Source: Monoplex corrugatus (lineage: Eukaryota; Mollusca; Gastropoda; Littorinimorpha; Ranellidae). From it: a DNA stretch of 10,000 bases. Location of the stretch: the NCBI GenBank assembly GCA_030674185.1, contig JAPXFY010002917.1:12501-22500 (forward strand), given 5' to 3'. Each line of letters begins with the position of its first letter. Position 1 is the first letter of the stretch. Made by a program: the position numbers and the translations under genes. The notes under the pieces are model-generated. The model was not told the origin of the DNA. It searched no databases and worked only from the letters and a program-made list of their open reading frames with translations. Of this stretch, positions 7,266 through 10,000 are shown one piece after another.

Positions 7266-7427
7266 GTTTATCAACAGGGCAATAAAGATTTCTGTATTCC
7301 GTGTGATGTAACAGCTTTTGTATATCAACAGGGCAATAAAATATTCTGTATTCCGTGTGATGTAACAGCTTTTGTTTATCAACAGGGCAATAAAATATTC
7401 TGTATTCTGTGTGATGTGACAGCTTTC
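7266..7427 (+). repeat. 54-bp tandem repeat, three units, each with AATAAA
   Basis: The unit starts fall at 7266, 7320 and 7374. Each contains TATCAACAGGGCAATAAA and then TTCTGTATTCCGTGTGATG. AATAAA hexamers fall at 7281, 7335 and 7389, each followed by T/G-rich sequence at the distance typical of a polyadenylation signal and its GU-rich element. The 54-bp period keeps a frame open (18-residue repeats of the FVYQQGNKIF type), but this frame does not match that of the pseudogene downstream. I treat it as non-coding. Confidence 0.9.
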
Positions 7428-7445
7428 GTTCGTCTTATTTTGCAG

Positions 7446-7737
7446 CCGAATGTACAGCAAACTGCGTCATTTGAAAAGAATCCCTTGACAATGGTCAACC
7501 AACAGTGAAATTAGATGAGACTGGATGTAAGATTGTCAATCGGTGCAGCACACAGCGTGATGTTAACATTGTGACTGTTGAAGGACAGAAATTACATAGA
7601 AAATGCCGGCTTGACTATACAAATGCCAAAGCAATAAGGATGTAATATCTAGAGAAGAAACAAAGCGCCTGTAGAGATGACCCAAGGCCATCCAGACGAT
7701 CCTTTCAGCCTGCCCATGATCCAATGATTCACTGTTT
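7446..7737 (+). pseudogene. Pseudogene segment 1: N-terminal Cys/His region
   Basis: The frame with codons starting at 7448 encodes ECTANCVI, stop, KESLDNG, and later RDVNIVTVEGQKLHRKCRLD and YTNAKAIRM, then a stop at 7643, then more of the same frame to a CysHis region. The Cys pair at the start and the HRKC later look like a small zinc-binding module at the family's N-terminus. The TGA at 7472 stands where a cysteine is expected, and the TAA at 7643 interrupts the helix-like stretch after the module. The frame is lost by an apparent 1-base deletion in the T run at 7735-7738. Confidence 0.75.
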
Positions 7738-8413
7738 TGTGGCACCACTGCTGATGTCAATACTCACAGAAAAGGACATGAAGCCTTCCCAGAGAAAACC
7801 AAACCACACGAGGGATTTCAGGCAGCTATCCTAGGTGTTTGCAAGGAATGAGATGACAGCTGGGCAAAAACAGTGTCTGACAGAATTCAGTCAACATGTT
7901 GGGAAGACCTCTTTGCATGGGATGCTGTGTACCATGATGCCTTCAGTGTCAGCTTCAGAACACACAGAAACAGTTCTGATTGATTTACCGATGCAAAGAA
8001 AACAAAACCAATTACTTTCTATGAAGATCCTCAACAGGCTAGGCAGGAATGTTTTCTAAAAGTCTGCCAACATTTGGACGAGAATGATGATGAACAAGCC
8101 ACATTGTCTGATCTTGTATCAAAAGTGCAGGAGTTTTGCGGGGATGGAGTTGATGCATACACTACAAAACATATGAAAAACAAACTTATTGAACATTTTG
8201 GGTTAGATATATTGATATCAAGCAGAGGCAAAAAGATTTCTGTGGTAACTCTTAGAACAGACAGCACTTTGACGCCCCACAGACAGAAGATTCAGATGCA
8301 AAGAAGAAAACAAAAAACAAAACAAAACAAAACAAAACCAACAACAAAAACAACCTAATACGAAACTGCCACAAAATTGATTGAAAGTGATATAAAAGGA
8401 GTTTTGCTATCAA
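7738..8413 (+). pseudogene. Pseudogene segment 2: second Cys region and Glu/Asp-rich linker
   Basis: After the shift, the frame with codons starting at 7738 reads CGTTADVNTHRKGHEAF, AAILGVCKE, stop (7849), DDSWAKTVSDRIQS, AWDAVYHDAFSVSFRT, stop (7981), then a long open part with HLDENDDEQATLSDLV, AYTTKHMKNKLIEHFG and ISVVTLRT. The TGA at 7849 replaces a codon where the family usually has arginine. From about 8300 to 8350 the sequence becomes an (AAAAC)n-like tract ending in TAA (8356), after which the same frame resumes as YETATKLIESDIKG. The A-rich tract is therefore a local expansion inside the old coding region. Confidence 0.75.
8305..8346. repeat. (AAAAC)n tract within the pseudogene
   Basis: Several consecutive AAAAC units are flanked by AACAACAAAAAC. 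The tract lies between recognisable family segments in the same frame, so it arose by expansion or replacement rather than as a polyA tail. Confidence 0.85.
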
Positions 8414-8415
8414 GG

Positions 8416-9295
8416 ATGTGTAGCCAGGATCGGATAAGATCAAGTCTGTCTCAGGGAACTTAAATTTTGTCTCTGACTCACTCCAGTTGTTCCTAAAGAC
8501 AATCTTCTGTGGAATTGAGAACGAGCTGAAAATAGCTGCCATAGGCCAAGCCATCATACAAGCTGCAAGACCCCAAATGCTCCTGGCTCCTTTGCAACTT
8601 GGCCGAGCTGTTCAAATGTACCACCAGTTTGCATCTCAGTTTTTAACTAACATCCTGTTCCAGCTTGGATTCTGTATATCGCATTCTGAAGTAAAGAAGT
8701 TTAAAGTATCTGCAGCACTGACCCAGGGAACAGACATTCCCGGCATAACAAAAGGTCACATTATACAATATGTTGCTGATAATGTTGATCACAATGTGTG
8801 CACTCTTGATGGGTTTAGTACATTCCATGGTATGGGTACAATTGCTGTCATTACCCCAGGTACTAGAAGGCAACAAGCAATTCGAAGAATATCTGAAACA
8901 CTTGAAGATGTCACAGCAGTTAGGAAGATCAACATCCATTTTTACAACCTTGCTAGACAGGATTTTGATTGTTTCAGATACTCTCAGTTGCATGATTTCT
9001 ATTGTGAGGATCCCCAGTCAACACAGGGCCTTCTGTGGAAGTTATCCTGGCCTTTGCGTTCACCAAGACCAGGGTGATCAGGTTTCATGAAGTCGTTGAG
9101 CCGAGGAGAACATCCTGGGTGGTCATCTATGTTCTGCCTTCTGATGATTGATCTCAATCCAAGTAGTATGAGGTGCATTTACTCTACTTCGCAGTTTGTG
9201 TATGCTGAAGCCAGATGTCTTGGAATCAAGCCTGTGCTGACGTTTGACCAACCACTTTGGTAGAAGTCCCAGCTGATCGTCCAGAAAGAGCCTGA
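8416..9295 (+). pseudogene. Pseudogene segment 3: conserved central domain
   Basis: A 1-base loss near 8414 (AAGGATG where AAGGGATG would keep the frame) moves the reading to codons starting at 8418. They read DV, stop (8421), PGSDKIK, then an open stretch of over 200 codons to TGA 9075. This is the best-preserved part: FLKTIFCGIENELKIAAIGQ, QAARPQMLLAPLQLGRAVQ, VSAALTQGTDIPG, YVADNVDHNVCTLDG, GMGTIAVITPGTRR and LLWKLSWPLRSPRPG. The same frame continues past the TGA with SGFMKS, MIDLNPSSMRCIYS, KPVLTFDQPLW and a TAG at 9261. Both stops sit where tryptophan is expected. The apparent start at 8487 is TTG, not ATG. Confidence 0.85.
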
Positions 9296-9296
9296 A

Positions 9297-9600
9297 ATCA
9301 ATTGTTCTCCATCTGGGATGCTTTCACACTCAAATGAATTTCCATGGCTGTATAGGCAGGATCAAGTGGGGTTCTGGACTTCAGCAAGTGCTTAAGGTTG
9401 TGTATGCCCCCAATACTGTTAGACACATGCTGACTGGAAAATCAATGGCAAGGGCTTTCAGAGGTCACATTCTGGTTGATGCTGTTTTGAATGCTATGAT
9501 TACAGCTATATCATTTGTTGTGTACCTTCCAGTGTCACCAGTTGTCATTATCAGAAAGGGACGCCATGGCTCAAACAGACGCTCAGCAGTACGAATCTGA
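9297..9600 (+). pseudogene. Pseudogene segment 4: end of the central domain
   Basis: Between IVQKEPE (frame of segment 3) and SIVLHLGCFHTQMNFHGCIG (codons starting at 9298) a few family residues are missing, which suggests a small out-of-frame deletion near 9296. The segment continues with GSGLQQVLKVVYAPNTV, RHMLTGKSMARAFRGHILVD and AVLNAMITA, then loses recognisable family similarity before TGA 9598-9600. The ATG at 9334 is internal and not a true start. Confidence 0.8.
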
Positions 9601-10000
9601 CGAGTTACACACAACACAGTGTGAATGTTATCAACTTGATTCAAGGTGAGACGCTATCAGTTACCAGAGAAGTATTGGACAGATTGGAAAAGGAGGTGTT
9701 GTTGGAATTACAGTCAATTTCAATGCTGACATGGTTTTATCATCAGAAAAGGGATAATTCCCGGCAAACCGTGCGAACAAGCAAGATAATTATCATTGTG
9801 CTTAGTGATATGCTTCTGGCAAATGGCCATCCAACACTTCACAGCCAAAATGATGCAGATTTCCTGATTGTTGAGACTTCCATCAGACGTGCAACTGATC
9901 ATCCTCTTGTGGTCATTGGAGAAGACACCGATCTCCTGGTTTTGCTCTGCCATCATATTAGCCCAGATCTGAGGACTATCATCTTCAGATCAGATTCAAA
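9601..10000 (+). pseudogene. Pseudogene segment 5: PIN/XPG-like C-terminal part, continues off the edge
   Basis: Codons starting at 9692 give KGGVVGITVNFNADMVL with a stop after SSEKG and then PANRANKQ. A frame change near 9780 then gives a clean frame to the window end: IIIIVLSDMLLANGH, NDADFLIVETSIRRATDH, PLVVIGEDTDLLVLLCHH. The acidic pair in NDAD and the GEDTDLLVLL block resemble the metal-binding core of PIN/XPG (FEN1-like) nucleases, and known family members have this C-terminus. The codon phase used by the last part is open all the way from 9480. The family normally has a long stretch between segment 4 and this part. I cannot find it here, so an internal deletion is likely. Confidence 0.75.

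Larger units (their letters stand above)
7446..10000 (+). pseudogene. Decayed copy of a multi-copy metazoan protein family, 3' end beyond window
   Basis: Protein-level similarity to one family can be followed across three frames. I recall this family as large, uncharacterised, multi-copy proteins in marine invertebrate genomes, often labelled uncharacterised or CXC-domain related. Diagnostic stretches are KLHRKCRLDYTNAKAI, AYTTKHMKNKLIEHFG, QAARPQMLLAPLQLG, YVADNVDHNVCTLDG, DGFSTFHGMG, LLWKLSWPLRSPRPG, KPVLTFDQPLW, HMLTGKSMARA and GEDTDLLVLL, in the family order. In-frame stops fall at 7472, 7643, 7849, 7981, 8356, 8421, 9075, 9261 and 9598. Frameshifts lie near 7736, 8414 and 9296, with more between 9600 and 9785. 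A splice-acceptor-like TTATTTTGCAG ends at 7445. The gene cannot make a full product. Segments are described separately. Confidence 0.85.

Noticed and set aside
7224..7508. 94-residue frame with 18-residue repeats
   Set aside because: It is created by the 54-bp tandem repeat. It is out of frame with the pseudogene and starts inside AT-rich non-coding sequence.
7563..8993. Minus-strand frames of 65-116 residues and a plus-strand frame at 7835-8059
   Set aside because: They are shadows of the plus-strand pseudogene in other frames, and the family similarity is in different frames.
9720..9956. 78-residue minus-strand frame
   Set aside because: It is the reverse of the PIN/XPG-like coding segment, which is clearly the meaningful strand.

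Overview
The window is eukaryotic and most likely from a marine invertebrate, with a mollusc the best guess. The reasons are long CA/TG microsatellites, tRNA-like repeat heads, a 71-bp satellite, GT-AG splice-like signals, and a decayed copy of a multi-copy metazoan protein family that I recall mainly from molluscs, cnidarians, echinoderms and lancelets. There is no bacterial-style gene organisation. No reading frame in the window can be called an intact conserved gene. Most long frames here are translations of simple repeats.

Layout. Bases 1-470 are unique sequence with no supported gene. Bases 479-1109 form one compound simple-repeat block: a G-rich purine tract, about 490 bp of interrupted (CA)n, a C12 run and a (CCT)n polypyrimidine tract. 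Bases 1252-1321 are a tRNA-sized element that abuts a 46-unit, 71-bp satellite (about 1326-4596). From about 1908 on, the satellite is organised as a 14-unit, 992-bp higher-order repeat. A 157-bp unique spacer and a second related tRNA-like element (4754-4825) follow. Next come eight tandem 43-bp units (4834-5178) and a cluster of head-to-head inverted copies of the same core (5187-5776). Many of these are bounded by TTAA and resemble tiny piggyBac-type foldback elements. One spacer in the cluster carries a fragment closely matching the 71-bp satellite, which links the two repeat systems.

Bases 5777-7265 are mostly unique and AT-rich with two TG microsatellites. Inside is one weak candidate gene: two putative exons (6225-6307 and 6552-6642) that join in frame across a GTAAGC...AG intron to give a 57-residue protein with a signal-peptide-like N-terminus and a very basic C-terminus. 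Bases 7266-7427 are three 54-bp tandem copies, each with an AATAAA hexamer followed by GT-rich sequence.

Bases 7446-10000 (running off the right edge) are a plus-strand pseudogene of the metazoan family. Its protein-level similarity can be followed through all three frames, interrupted by nonsense codons, single-base frameshifts and probable deletions. The C-terminal part resembles a PIN/XPG-like nuclease core, with a GEDTDLLVLL motif. No set of genes works together here. The coherent story is repeat birth and decay: tRNA-like heads, TTAA-bounded foldbacks and satellites sharing sequence, next to a dead copy of a multi-copy gene.
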